Below are positions 1 to 10,779 of a stretch of 64,000 nucleotides of DNA, piece after piece (position 1 is the first letter of the stretch; each line of letters starts with the position of its first letter). A program made the translations under genes and the position numbers. Under the pieces are notes generated by a model. That model saw nothing but the letters and a program-made list of their open reading frames with translations. It was not told where the DNA came from and made no database searches. This DNA comes from Topomyia yanbarensis (lineage: Eukaryota > Arthropoda > Insecta > Diptera > Culicidae), in the NCBI RefSeq assembly GCF_030247195.1, contig NC_080671.1:34322343-34386342 (forward strand), given 5' to 3'.

Positions 1-1417
1 CTTTGCAATTATTGCAATTGCTCTGAAAACCGACTTTTTAACGGAGGCCCGGAGGGCCGAGTGACATATACCATTCGATTCAGTTCGTCGAGTTCGGCAA
101 ATGTCTGTGTGTGTATGTATGTGTGTGTATGTATGTATGTGTGTGTGTGTATGTGCGTCTGTGTGTGTACGCACACAATCTCACTCACTTTTCTCAGAGA
201 TGGATGAACCGATTTTTACAAACTTAGTCCCAAATGAAAGGTGCAACGTTCCCATAGGCTGCTATTGAATTTCTAATGGATCCGACTTCCGGTTCCGGAA
301 TTACAGGGTGATGAGTACGATCACGCAGAAAATGTCGATTTTAAGAAATTCTGCAATGAATGTATAATGGTGAAAATTTTTCCAAAATGTGACCACAACT
401 GCTTCGATTTGTAGTACTAGGTCATTAACAGCCATTCAAAGTCTCTTTGGTCACATTGGCCACCATCATCGGTTCCGGAAGCCCCGGCGGAAGTATCCAA
501 ATTCAGACTAACAGTCACATCGGTTTCTCGGAGGTGGCTAGACCGAGTCAACCAAACTTAGTCTCAAATGAAAGATGTTGCGTCCCCGTAAATGGCTATT
601 AAATTTTATCCCCAACCGACTTCCGGTTCCGGAGTTACGGGTTGTGGCGTGCGATCACATAGCAAATTGTGATTCAAACCGATACCCCGATGGAAGCAAA
701 AAAGGTAAAAATTTCGCTAAAATGTCTCTCAAATAACTTAACTTTGCAGTTCTAGGTCACCGACGGCCAAACAAACTTTCGTTGACTACATTGACCACCA
801 TAGACGGTTCCGGAAGTGCCCGGGAAAAGCGGCCATCTTTCATAACTAGCAAACTCATATCAGTTTATCGGAAATGGTTGGGCCGATTTTCACAAACTTA
901 GTCCCAAATGATAGCTATATTATCCCCACAGATGTCTGTAAAATTTCGCACGGACCGCTTGTATGGTTCCGGAAATATAGACTGAACGGTCCGGTCACAC
1001 ATGAAATTCCCATATAAGCCGGAACTCAAATTTTTTTTCAAAGGGGGGACCCCATGAAATTTCAGAAATCGAATTCGTATTTTTGATGCCAAACATCTTT
1101 AAAATGCATGAAACGTCGAGATTTTATGTTATCTCAAAATTTTTTTTTTTTTATAAAAATCGACTTTTTGGGACTTTGCCGATTTCGCACCTTTTTTCAG
1201 TTCAATATTACCGTGGCTGTTTTTTTCTTTTTCAAAATTTTAGAACTCGAATAATGATTTATTTTCCTGTATATAGTTGTCATGTGATGTACAATAATAA
1301 AATGTAATATATGCATTTAAAAGCTTTTAATGAATATAAACAACGCACACATTCTCGTGATTCATGATTGAGAAAGGCACAATTGCACCGCTAGGTGGAT
1401 TAAAATAGGTTTTTTCA
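1..1417 (+). repeat. Aedes-type dispersed noncoding repeat, copy A
   Basis: The core CGGAGGGCCGAGTG lies near position 50, followed by a TG/TATG microsatellite at about 103-172. After that come blocks typical of this family (lines such as CTCAGAGATGGATGAACCGA and repeated GGTTCCGGAA). The copy closes with TGAGAAAGGCACAATTGCAC and AGGTGGATTAAAATAGG near 1370-1417. The same start and end signals recur at 27.06-29.6 kb and 28.6-29.05 kb. No protein is encoded; short frames inside are noise. The left end may lie outside the window. From memory this is one of the most abundant unclassified repeats in Aedes genomes. Its class (MITE-like or other) is not settled by the sequence. Confidence 0.7.
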
Positions 1418-1938
1418 TGGTTCGAACACTAATCGATTCAGAAAATTGCCAGTAAAAATTGTTATCAAATTTATCTATGTATTTTATTCGCACAAATTTG
1501 CGCAACTTTCTCTAACACAGGCCTCATCTCGACACTCATAAGCGTTCTAAACATTTCATCGCTTGATATAAAAAGAATGTTTCTGGCCGAATTCCTTCAT
1601 TGGCATGCCAACTCTGCTGGCAGAACAAGTTAGAATATCGCTATTGCTGCTGGTAGGATACTTGTCACATCTTTCAATTGACACGAGCTATGGAAGGGGA
1701 GCGTTTGTTTGTGTGTACTGGAAGGATTTTGTTCGCAGTTCCAAGCAACGATAACGGAACGGAAGAGAGATGGAAAATTGCTGGTTTATACCGTGCGTAT
1801 GAGTCGTGCAAGCAAGGCTCAAATCATTTCATAGGATTCTTGTTCCGTGTCACAAGACATAGTTATCAGCAAACCGTACTTTTTAGGATGACTACATAAT
1901 GAAAAAAATTGAATTAGAAAATATCTTTTATTTCATAG
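1418..1938. other. no supported feature
   Basis: AT-rich unique-looking DNA. A 73-codon frame at 1678-1899 has no recognisable motif and I do not call it. Confidence 0.5.
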
Positions 1939-2200
1939 TTTTTTGGTGGTATCCAACAGGGAAAACTGATCGAAAATGGTGAGTGAAGCGAAAGCAATTA
2001 TGTGAAAAAAATTCATCCAGGGGCGAGATTCGAACCCGCAACCTTCGAGACTCCGGTTCAATGCATATCCCTGGGAAATGATGATGTCCCAGAAAGAACC
2101 TATGATTATCGCACTTGCCACGGTGATCGTATCCTGCCACAACCGAGATGACACACAACCGCAGCTAGTACTCAACACGTTTCATCTATTTAATTTCTCC
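1939..2200 (-). repeat. tRNA-related dispersed repeat, copy 1
   Basis: The block begins TTTTTGGTGGTATCCAACA and contains GAGATTCGAACCCGCAACC at about 2027-2045. On the minus strand that reads as a tRNA-like B box (GGTTCGAATC). A diverged copy with the same order of blocks (GGTGGTATCCAACA, GATTCGAACC, ACTCCGG..CAATGCA, GTGATCGTA, GAGATCACACA, GCAGC) lies at 19746-19994. The family is SINE-like by its B box, but no clear A box or poly(A) tail was seen, so it may instead be a nonautonomous element that took up a tRNA piece. Confidence 0.6.
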
Positions 2201-3185
2201 GCTGGATACCATTCTTTCTGTTAACTTGTATGGCAAGGACCTAATTTTGGTCCCATCAGAGAGTGTGTTGTACTATTCTAATAATTACGTAGCCTACAAT
2301 CGATGAAATGGGCATAAATTGGCATCAGTGTCCTTGCTTCGTTCCCAAGAACCCATATAATAACAAACATGTCTTGAGACTCTAAAACTCACTACCATTT
2401 GAGCCAACGCGTTGAAAAAAGATGGCAGACGATGCTTTAGCTAACCACTTCAAATGGGGCGAAAATAGGCTCCACACTCTATTAAGTTTGCGCTTGTTAA
2501 CTCTGTACCTCTACCAGAGGATCATAATATAAGCAAAACATTCAAGAAAATAAGTGAATATGGGAACCCAGCCACTAAGCGAAGGCCATGCCGAAAAGAA
2601 TGGTGAAAATATTTTCATTTATTGTTCAACAGGATGGTCTTCCATCTGTACCGAAAAGTTGATAAAAGAGATCGCTTTGTTTCAAAAACTGCTCATTTGA
2701 AATGAGCAGCGAAAGGGGAATGCTCGTCTGTGTGTAAGAAGCAGAAGCGAACTCCACGTATTCTTAAAAAAAAAAAACATTTTCAGCAAATTGAAATTTA
2801 TGCAATTTCATAGGCATCCAAACTATTCTAGCTTTGCTTTCCATTCGGCAAAATGTCACTTGTCTATATTTCGGTACATCCTTTCAAAAGTGAGCTCAAC
2901 GAGGTTGAAATCTTACGATTATGATTGGTTTCAGAACGCCGGAATGAGTATCATTTGACAACTATGGGATCCCGACTACGAGATCAGTTTCAGGTACCCA
3001 TTCTCACAATTTTTCAAAAGTCTACGTGATACTTAAAAGAATCAATTCATTGAGAATTGATCAGATAATTATTATCGGAAAATTTAATTGAGATTATTCA
3101 GCATCAATAAGTTTTTTCTTCCATCCCATTAAATTTGGTTTGCAGGGAGTTTTCACGTCATTTTTAATAACCCATTCAAATTAAG
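2201..3185. other. no supported gene
   Basis: Noncoding by eye. The only structure noted is a perfect 10-bp-arm palindrome, CTGCTCATTT-g-AAATGAGCAG, at about 2688-2708. Confidence 0.5.
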
Positions 3186-3358
3186 GGGATGGGCATAGCG
3201 TAGTTGGTAAATCGATTGCCTTCTACGCGGTTCACCTGGGTTCAATTCCCAACCCCGCACATAGGGTTAGTAATTTTTCCAAAGAGATTTCACTAACCCG
3301 AAAAGACGCGAATGACCCTTAAAACCTCTATAATCAAAAAAAAAAAAATAAATAAATA
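3186..3358 (+). mobile_element. Feilai-like tRNA-derived SINE, copy 1
   Basis: A tRNA-like head holds an A box (TAGCGTAGTTGG, about 3198-3209) and a B box (GGTTCAATTCC, about 3239-3249). The body reads ACCCCGCACATAGGGTTAG then AGAGATTTCACTAACCCGAA, followed by AAAACCTCTATAATC and an A-rich tail. The 8-bp sequence AAATTAAG occurs immediately before (3178-3185) and after (3359-3366) and fits a target-site duplication. The layout matches Feilai, a pol III SINE of Aedes. Minus-strand relatives lie at 23331-23495, 24270-24420 and 38440-38592. Confidence 0.85.
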
Positions 3359-3366
3359 AAATTAAG

Positions 3367-5100
3367 ACGAAATGCTTTTTCCAAAATCTCAACGAACTTT
3401 ACGCTAGTTTTTGTACGTTCCGATGCAATTTTTTTCTGATTGAGTTATAATAACCAATAAAATATTTTATACTCGTCTCTTATCATTGATCGTATCTATA
3501 ACATATTCTACAATGTGTATGCTAAGTAGATTAATTTGCTTTTCTAAACTATTTTAGCTCGAGAACAAATCTGATTTTAAGCTTACAATTTTTCATATTT
3601 CAATGCAGTGGCGAAGAGAAAAGCGGCTACTTTATTAAATATTACTACGAGTCATCTCCCACAAGACCCAAAAATTTAATCTTATTTATGAAATCCACAC
3701 CACTCAACTTGATGGTTTATTTTTGCCTGGAATTTCTCAACGCAAAAAGAAAATGAAATGAAAGTGAGATAGCTTCTAACACCACTGAAGTACAGACAGA
3801 CATCCGCGAACCGACAAACCGAGTGTAATAAAAACGCAATGAACCCGCCCAAAAGTCTTCATTGCGGCATACGCCGAAACGCAAATACATAATAGACCAA
3901 ACAAGCGGTTATCGTACTAGGTTCAAAGACCTTTTCAGCAACGGGGAGATCGGATGGCTAGCAAAGCGACGCAACGTTTCCGGAATTCCGGGTACCATGG
4001 CAACCTTGTTTCCATCAGGGAGGGAAGGTTACCCTTTATATCATCACCTTTCGCTCGAACCCACGGGAATGGAGCTTTCACCAGGATGGACTTTGGGTGG
4101 TAGCGAAAAACTGTGTACCAAAGAAAATAACTTTTCCGTTAACCCGTGACAAATAACAGGAGAGAAATAAAAAAAATAATATTGGGTCACCCTTCCCTTA
4201 TTTGTTGAGGCCAAAAAGTCAACTGGAGAATGATGATGGCGATCATTGTACGGAACAGATTGGCAGGACGTGAGTGATGGGCAGATGGAGAAAAATACAG
4301 CATTTATATTTGATGGTAAACCTATGAAGTAATGCGGATTGATTGATATCGATAACCTATCCGATTACTTTTGGAATAATTTTGAAAAAAAAGATCACTT
4401 GGACATTGAGGGATATTTATTGATGGGCATATCATTTGGCTTATCGAGAAGCTCTGCATTGAATATTGATATGTATTCTTGGAATTGTATTCTCTGACAA
4501 GGATATCATTTCATATATTAGTGGAACAACAAAAAAGTTTGGAAACCATCTTTCTAACCACAAAATAAGAGAAAATGATTCCAAACAAATTTCATCTTAC
4601 TGAATTTGAGAACAAGTTCAGATTTATTTCCGATAATTTATGCATTTAGAATGTAATTCAATTGAATCACTATATTTTGCGAAACATCGCAACGAATCGC
4701 AAATTCAATCAACACTGAGCTTACATTCCGTCGTTCGGAAATAAATAAGACTCCAGCTGATTGCAATCTATTTCGGTTCGTGTCTGACTATATCCGAATG
4801 ATTTATACACATAGTCAGTCAGTATTTACACTATCTCACCCGGGCAAATCTATCGTTGCTTCTTATTTTCAGCTCACCCCAAAAGCAGACTTACTATGTG
4901 TCTTCAACTTCGATGAATTTATGGCATTTTGATCATCTTTAGCCGCACTCGGCATGGTTTATTTTTTCTCTCGGCTGTAACAATGCGGTAATGCACGGTT
5001 CTTTGTTTATGCTTTATGTATTGATGGATTATTATTGTGACTCTTTCATGTGGAAACCTTTTAACCAATTTAATATACACTTATGCACTGATTAACGAGG
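3367..5100. other. no supported gene
   Basis: A 95-codon frame at 3862-4149 shows no domain, repeat or signal peptide that I recognise. The rest is AT-rich and noncoding by eye. Confidence 0.45.
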
Positions 5101-5103
5101 TGT

Positions 5104-5150
5104 TTAGTGGCGTAGCCAGAAATCTGGCTTAACGGGGGTTTTGGAATTAA
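5104..5150 (+). repeat. short dispersed repeat with GTGGCGTAGCCAGAAAT
   Basis: The motif GTGGCGTAGCCAGAAAT followed by a G-run recurs in looser form at about 28108-28180 (GGCGTAGCCAAGAGAAGG) and inverted at about 12400-12462 (AAATTTCTGACTGTGCCACT). The pattern suggests remnants of one old repeat family of unknown class. Confidence 0.35.
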
Positions 5151-5743
5151 TTTTTAGAAAAAGCACAGTAGATATTTTTCACAAAATGAAACCATATATT
5201 CCAACAGTCATAATGTCACAATTCCTGCAAATCTTGATAATTACTTACTTATTACACGTTGTTTTATGCAAACCAGTGGTTAAATAATTCTGTTTCACTT
5301 TATGTGATTTTTCCCAGAGGAATTATTTATTTGTAAAGTCCAAATATTGTTAAAAGAAACTTTCTAGAACCTATATCACACTCTAGCTTCCAAACAATAT
5401 CCAGTCCATCTGTACCATTACAGTGAAGACCCGTTTTTATCAGCCCCTTGGAGAATCTCAGGCTGATAAAACCAGGACATTGATCAAATCGGGACATACA
5501 TTTTTCTTTCTTTATAAGAAACCGAAGCTTATATTCTTCTTTAGTCTCTAGATATAACCTCACAACCTTTCCTGATTATTTAGCTTAAACTTCCCTTAAG
5601 AGGGTCTGACAGAGCAAATAAATTTTTTTTGTGTATTTCGGATCTCTAAGATAAGAAAAATATGCTCAAGAAAGGATTTATTCGAATTCAATTTGGTTCG
5701 TCTGCTAGAGCACGTCAAACTATCAACAATCAATTTTCATATG
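5151..5743. other. no supported gene
   Basis: Noncoding by eye. Two GCTGATAAAAC-like stretches near 5437-5480 resemble the minisatellite just downstream. Confidence 0.4.
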
Positions 5744-5830
5744 AAGCTGATAAAATCGGGTCAAAAAGCTGATGAAACCGGGGGTAGATAAAATCGGGGG
5801 CTGATAAAATCGGGTGCTGATAAACTGAAG
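5744..5830 (+). repeat. minisatellite, unit GCTGATAAAATCGGG(n)
   Basis: Four or five consecutive units of about 15-19 bp (GCTGATAAAATCGGG, GCTGATGAAACCGGG, GATAAAATCGGGG, GCTGATAAAATCGGG) are visible. Looser copies occur near 5437-5480. Confidence 0.6.
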
Positions 5831-6109
5831 GATGAAGGAGTACACAGTGTATGTACCAGCTAATCGGGTTGAACCTTGTGGTGTCGTCTCCGATTCGAGT
5901 TTGAATTGCGCGGATCTGTTGACATATGAGGTTGGGTGTTTTGAAGACCCCATGCTTCAGCTAGTGAAAATACTGCAGTGCAACCGATTCAGTCGTAGCT
6001 GACGGGAAGAGGACATACGTCAACTCAGACTGTTATCAAGGGACCTTCGCCGGGTCTGCTCTACCCAATAACGTTCTCTTTGCACAGTGGTTATTTTCAC
6101 CAAAATCGT

Positions 6110-6398
6110 GCGATCATTTAACTTCGACCAAATTGTTAAATTTGGATCAATGACGTCTTCGGAGGATTTTGTTGACGCTATAAGCGCTTTTATATGGTGT
6201 TACTATTTTAATGATTAATCTCCCTAAAAGTGAGATATGTTTACCAACTTTCTTGTAAGCGCATATATCAAAAATATGTCTTCGACAAAGTTGTAGATCA
6301 AGACTTTGCCAATAACTTTGCTGAAGACAGCAAGTATTTATCTTTAATACCTTCGACATTATGGCTGGTTGCTTCTGTATGATCTCTTTAAAGCCTTC
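6110..6398 (+). repeat. old dispersed repeat, left part
   Basis: Carries TCTTCGGAGGATTTTG, GATTAATCTCCCTAAAAGTG and TTTGCTGAAGACAGCAAG. The same order of blocks appears at about 27600-27830 and, more diverged, at 59190-59420. The copy is cut at 6398 by an I-clade retrotransposon and resumes at 7539. Confidence 0.55.
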
Positions 6399-6410
6399 AT
6401 TAATATAACT

Positions 6411-7522
6411 TTTTTTTTATTGAAATCGTTTATTTGATAAGGCACGTTGCGTTAGCTTAAAGGTGCCAATTTTGTTTTGTTTTACATTTTAAATTGCTTA
6501 AAACTAGGGGATTACATATTGATTTTTTTAAAATGAAACTAATGCGATTTTATAGCTATCTTATATATCTACACAAGGGGATAATATTATTTTCGTAAGA
6601 TTAGGGGGGTCATTTAGTTTTTGTGGCAATATGGTTTGACATTTTTATCAGTGAGATTATTGGAGCAAATAATGTTTAACTAAGGGGGACAATTTTTTAC
6701 GACTATCTTAAAAGTAGGAATAACTAGAGGGCATGATTGAATTTTGTTAAGATTCGTAATTATAGATATTTTTGTGGTAGTAGAGTTGGGCATTTTCAAC
6801 GAAATTATATAATATAATAGTTAAAACTAGAAGAGACAAGAAGAGCTAAATGCTTCGTGAAGATATTGGGTGGGGGGGGGGGGGGGGGTAGAGGTGTTAC
6901 TTCTGGGTATAAGAGTCAGAGGAGGGAGGGTAGACAAAGATGGCAGGGAGAGAAAATTATTTCAGTTTCAGGCATCGTGAGATCAACGGATGGATTACAA
7001 GCTCGGGTGGCCTTCATCAGGGGAATCATGTACTGGGACGCCGGGTGGTCCTCCTCAAGATGGCAGGGGTTTTTCCAGACGATTTCGTAGTACGGCTCAG
7101 ATGTGGATCGGCTACATTTCGAGTTAAGCGTGTTATTTTCGTGCCGTAGGTCCAGTGTTGGTTGGCTCATTCGATACAGATGCTTTGATACAGGTGGAAG
7201 AGGGTTCTGAGAATGATAAGGAAAATAAGAAGGGGCAGTTAGACTTGTATATTGATGGTTTTCACAAAGGTGTATATAAGGGACATATAGAGGACATCGC
7301 GGCTTGCCAGCACATCTCGAATCGGGACGTTGGTTGGTCTTCCTCAGGCCCGCAGGGTATCCATTAGCCGAGACCTGGCGGAACTGTACTCGGTGCACGC
7401 CCAGACAATGGGCTCGATGTCGTGATAACCGTCGCCACAAGCGCAGATACCACTATCCACGAGCCCAATACGCCGGAGATGTGCATCCAGCGTGTAATGG
7501 TTTGCCATGAGTCGGGACATCA
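6411..7522 (-). mobile_element. 5'-truncated I-clade non-LTR retrotransposon
   Basis: On the minus strand the 5' part (about 7510-7270) encodes the end of an ORF2 protein containing ANHYTLDAHLRRIGLVDSG, then CACGDGYHDIEPIVWAC and DVLASRDVLYMSLI. This is typical of the region after RNase H in I-like (Loner/I) elements. A long 3' UTR follows and ends in ATCAAATAAACG then CAATAAAAAAAAA at about 6411-6435. The 16-bp sequence CATTAATATAACTTTT is present on both sides (6398-6413 and 7523-7538), a target-site duplication from LINE retrotransposition. The reading frame is interrupted by a stop, so the copy is dead. It sits inside an older repeat. A 58-bp relative with the same 3' tail is at 46569-46626. 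Confidence 0.8.
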
Positions 7523-7538
7523 CATTAATATAACTTTT

Positions 7539-8690
7539 GAAATATCATTCTGACAAGTTCAAGATGTTCAGTAAAAAGCTTTAAATTATCAAAATCAAAA
7601 ACTTTCTATGTTACAACAATGGCTTATCGCGTGTATTTTCAAAGTAATTTGACATTTTTTGAAAAATAAAGTGTTTCAAATGGTGACTGGTTATTAACGG
7701 GAAAACGGCTGAGTTTACGTCAATGGTGTTTTCGGACTACTCCTATGAGTGATATTTTTCAGCTAATTTTTTTAGTAAAAGATCTATTGTCTTTGGAAAA
7801 GTTAGGTAGATTTCTTTTACGAAGATCTTTGCTGAATACAGCAAGTCTCCATTTACCTCTTTGCCGGACTAACTATGGAGTAAACGGTGCCATTATTGGT
7901 TTGCAGCGGACCTTCAACAGAGTGTCATACGAGTTCGATCTTCACATTCCACGTAGCAGATTACAATTTGACTATATAAATATATTAAGAAATTATCATT
8001 AGGACCACACTGTGTCTGTTGATATCAATTATAAATAAATAAATAAATAAAAGTCTTTCATTTAAATGCTTATGAAGTTATAGCTCGTTACATTTGGATG
8101 ACCCCCAGAAATATTTTTAAAAATATTTTTTTCTATTATCATTCCTACGGGGTTCATTTATTCTACGAAGTTATTTCTATCGTCGAAATACACAATGTAT
8201 ACAATCGCATTATTTTTCTTATCTCGAGTATTTTCGGAGATATTTGACATTTTTTGAAAAACAATAGTTTTCTCAAATCTTCTATAACTCTACTGGAGAC
8301 AATGGGAGACAAGTGAACTCTATTTCATTTAGTGTTGAAGTAGCATCTCTAATTGCATTTAACGGGCCGGCTGCCCGTTCAAAAGTGATTGCTTTTAAAA
8401 CTTTTGCGATTTTTACCAAAAATTACCCAATAACTTCTAAGTCGTAAGAGATTGACCGATGATCACGTCTGTAAAGATATGTATCTTAATAAGTTGAAGA
8501 ACTTTCTTGAATATGCTGAAGCTCTATCTTCGATATTTAAGAAGTTATGTTGAATAAAAGCTTTTGAAGGGTCGTTCACAAACAACGGTTAATAACTTCG
8601 AGTTTACTATAAATAGAGATTTTTGATCTTCAGTAAAAATGTTCTCAAAAAACGATTTAATCCACCTATCAGTGAGATGAGACAATTCTT
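7539..8690 (+). repeat. old dispersed repeat, right part
   Basis: Continues the repeat interrupted at 6398. It contains CTATGAGTGATATTTTTCAG and TTTGCTGAATACAGCAAG, and ends at about 8647-8690 with ACGATTTAATCCACCTATCA. That is the inverted form of the GGTGGATTAAA terminus seen at 1395-1417, 29019-29040 and 29577-29594. No protein is encoded. Confidence 0.5.
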
Positions 8691-9150
8691 ACACATATCA
8701 CTGTTGTATTATTCATTAGTTTGCCGATCACACGCTAAGATTACAAGCAACTAGATGCGAGATGTGCACGAATAACGCTACGAATAAACTGAATAAATTA
8801 AATAATAATAATAATAAAACAAAGTGAAATTTAAAATAAAAAAAGTTATTCATAAAATGGATAGAATGATTACAATAAATCAAATTGATAAAATAAATAA
8901 ATCAAATTAGCTCAAATTAAAATTAGACAATATTAAAAAGGTTATGAAATTAAGAGAGTAAATTAAATTGTTTCAAGATAACAAGCTGTCATACAATAAC
9001 AAAAAGGACTGGCTAAACCGAATTGATTAAATGAAGAAACTGAGTAAAATATGTGAACTGGGAAAAACTAACCATTTAATAAAATTGTTAAAATAAATAA
9101 TATAAATAATATGAATAAAACCATAAAAAATTGGACTAATAAAATAAATA
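8691..9150. other. AT-rich stretch with AATAAATA simple repeats
   Basis: Low-complexity DNA with many short AATAAT and AAATAAAT runs and no coding potential. Confidence 0.6.
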
Positions 9151-9153
9151 ATA

Positions 9154-9390
9154 TCTCGACAAACATATGATTACGGCCTAAAAGCCAACTGTCAAAATCC
9201 ACTTTGAATGGAAATTCCGGACAAACCGTTACACGCTAATCACAGATGTTGGTAGTAAATGAAAGAGAAAAGTTTTCTCTTTCATAAACTGTTGTGAACT
9301 GTGTTCGACTAGTAACGGTTTGTCTGGAATTTCCATTCAAAGTGGATTTTGACAGTTGGCTTTTAGGCCGTAATCATATGTTTATCGAGA
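9154..9390. mobile_element. foldback MITE, TA-flanked (Tc1/mariner-type target)
   Basis: Two arms of about 80 bp are inverted copies of each other (9151-9232 and 9312-9393) with two mismatches. Each begins TCTCGAYAAACATATGATTA and contains CAAAGTGGATTTTGACAG or its complement. TA lies on both sides (9152-9153 and 9391-9392). The 79-bp loop holds another perfect 12-bp-arm palindrome centred at about 9272. There is no reading frame. The high arm identity suggests a fairly recent, nonautonomous element moved by a transposase that inserts at TA. Confidence 0.85.
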
Positions 9391-9649
9391 TATGGATAAA
9401 ATTAACGCTTTCATACCTAATTATTTTCTAGCACATATAGGGTTCCAAAACCGTTTTTCTTAAAAGTGTTAGAGTAAAGAAACACGAAAAACCTGTTTTG
9501 ATCAAGATAGGTGCTTCTCTAGCAGTGTTAGAAGCTGCTGAATTTTTACATACCAATCCTTAATACACATCTCCTGCAAAGTTTTCAATAGTTCGTATGG
9601 GCAGAAAAGGTAGCCGAAAGCAGTCCAAATTAATAAGATTGATCAGTTT
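9391..9649. other. no supported feature
   Basis: AT-rich and noncoding by eye. Confidence 0.5.
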
Positions 9650-9960
9650 TTGAAAATAAGAAAACGAAGATATATGCATTATATGGGGGAGGGGGAGTTT
9701 TGTATTTTGTGATGATGTGTGACGACAGGGGGGTAGGGGGTCATGTCATTCTACGTAGCTTTTTTAAAGGGGAATAACTAACATCGTTTTTCATTTTTTT
9801 TAAATTTTACGGGACAAGGGGGAGGGGGAGAATTATCGTCAAGCTACATAATTATCAGGGGGGGGGGGGGGGGTATTTAGAGGTTTGTGTCGAAATGCTA
9901 CGATGGGGGAGGGGGTGTTAAAAATCACTCAAAAGATGCTACGTCATTTATGGATCGTCC
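9650..9960 (+). repeat. G-rich dispersed repeat remnant
   Basis: Contains several runs of G, including 16 consecutive G at 9858-9873, and ends with GCTACGTCATTTATGGATCG. From memory this type of block is scattered through mosquito genomes. A similar G-run of 17 lies at 6872-6888 inside the I-clade element's 3' UTR. The G-runs could form quadruplexes. Confidence 0.45.
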
Positions 9961-10137
9961 CAAATATAATTTTTCAAGTTATACTGCCCATAAACGCATA
10001 GGATCTGATGATTAAACTATATAGTTGAATTATATTTTGGTTGTTTTCATGTAGCTTTCAAATGGTTTACAATATCGCCTTGATGTTAGTGGGAAAGTTA
10101 TAGGAAATGTTATGGGCCTTACGAAAAACTAATTGTT

Positions 10138-10770
10138 GATGGAGAAATGCGAATAACTTCTGAAAAGGTCGTAATGAAACAAAATAATTGTGTTGTTAAA
10201 ACAAAATTTAAAATATCTCGAGAACTAATACATTTCAGAAAACTTTTGTTATAAGCATTTTGATTTGAAATGGCGTTTAGAATCATATTCAAAAATTAAA
10301 TTCTACTTTTGACTGCAAATAGTATGAATTATAAAAATTAGTCAAAAGTTGTTGTTAGGAAAACTTTTTTTATTAAAAGCTTCTCCATGATCTAAATACA
10401 CCGAAAACAGCTTATTTTATGTCTTTGAAACGATAAACATTAGACTTTTGACAATTTATGATGGGGTAACGCGAACAACTTTTAAAAAGGACATAATTAC
10501 ATGATTCAATTGTTTTTGTTGGAGTAAAATTCCAAATATCTCGAAAACTATCGCATTTTGAAAGACATTTGTTAAGTGCATTTTGATATAAAATGATACT
10601 TAGAATTATATTCTGTAATAAAATTACAGTTGTGTATGTCAATCAGTATGAAATTTAAAAACATGTATAAAGTTATTGTTAGAAAAACTTTTTTGCTGAT
10701 AATTTCTGCATCATGAAATTACATTAAAATTGTTTCATTTCTCTTTAGGTTTTTGTTGACATAGTATAAA
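10138..10770 (+). repeat. two diverged tandem copies of a ~320-bp unit
   Basis: The blocks GATGGAGAAATGCGAATAAC, AAATATCTCGAGAACTA, GCATTTTGATTTGAAATG, GAATCATATTC, AGTATGAATTATAAAAA and GTTGTTAGGAAAACTTTTTT (10138-10370) recur in the same order with point changes at about 10459-10690. No protein is encoded in either copy. Confidence 0.65.
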
Positions 10771-10779
10771 AAATAGAAG

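Noticed and set aside
3862..4149. 95-codon plus-strand frame
   Set aside because: No motif, no second copy, no start context or neighbouring gene; frames this long occur by chance in 64 kb.
6916..7440. 174-codon minus-strand frame as a gene
   Set aside because: It lies across the LINE ORF2 end in the wrong frame and across its 3' UTR.
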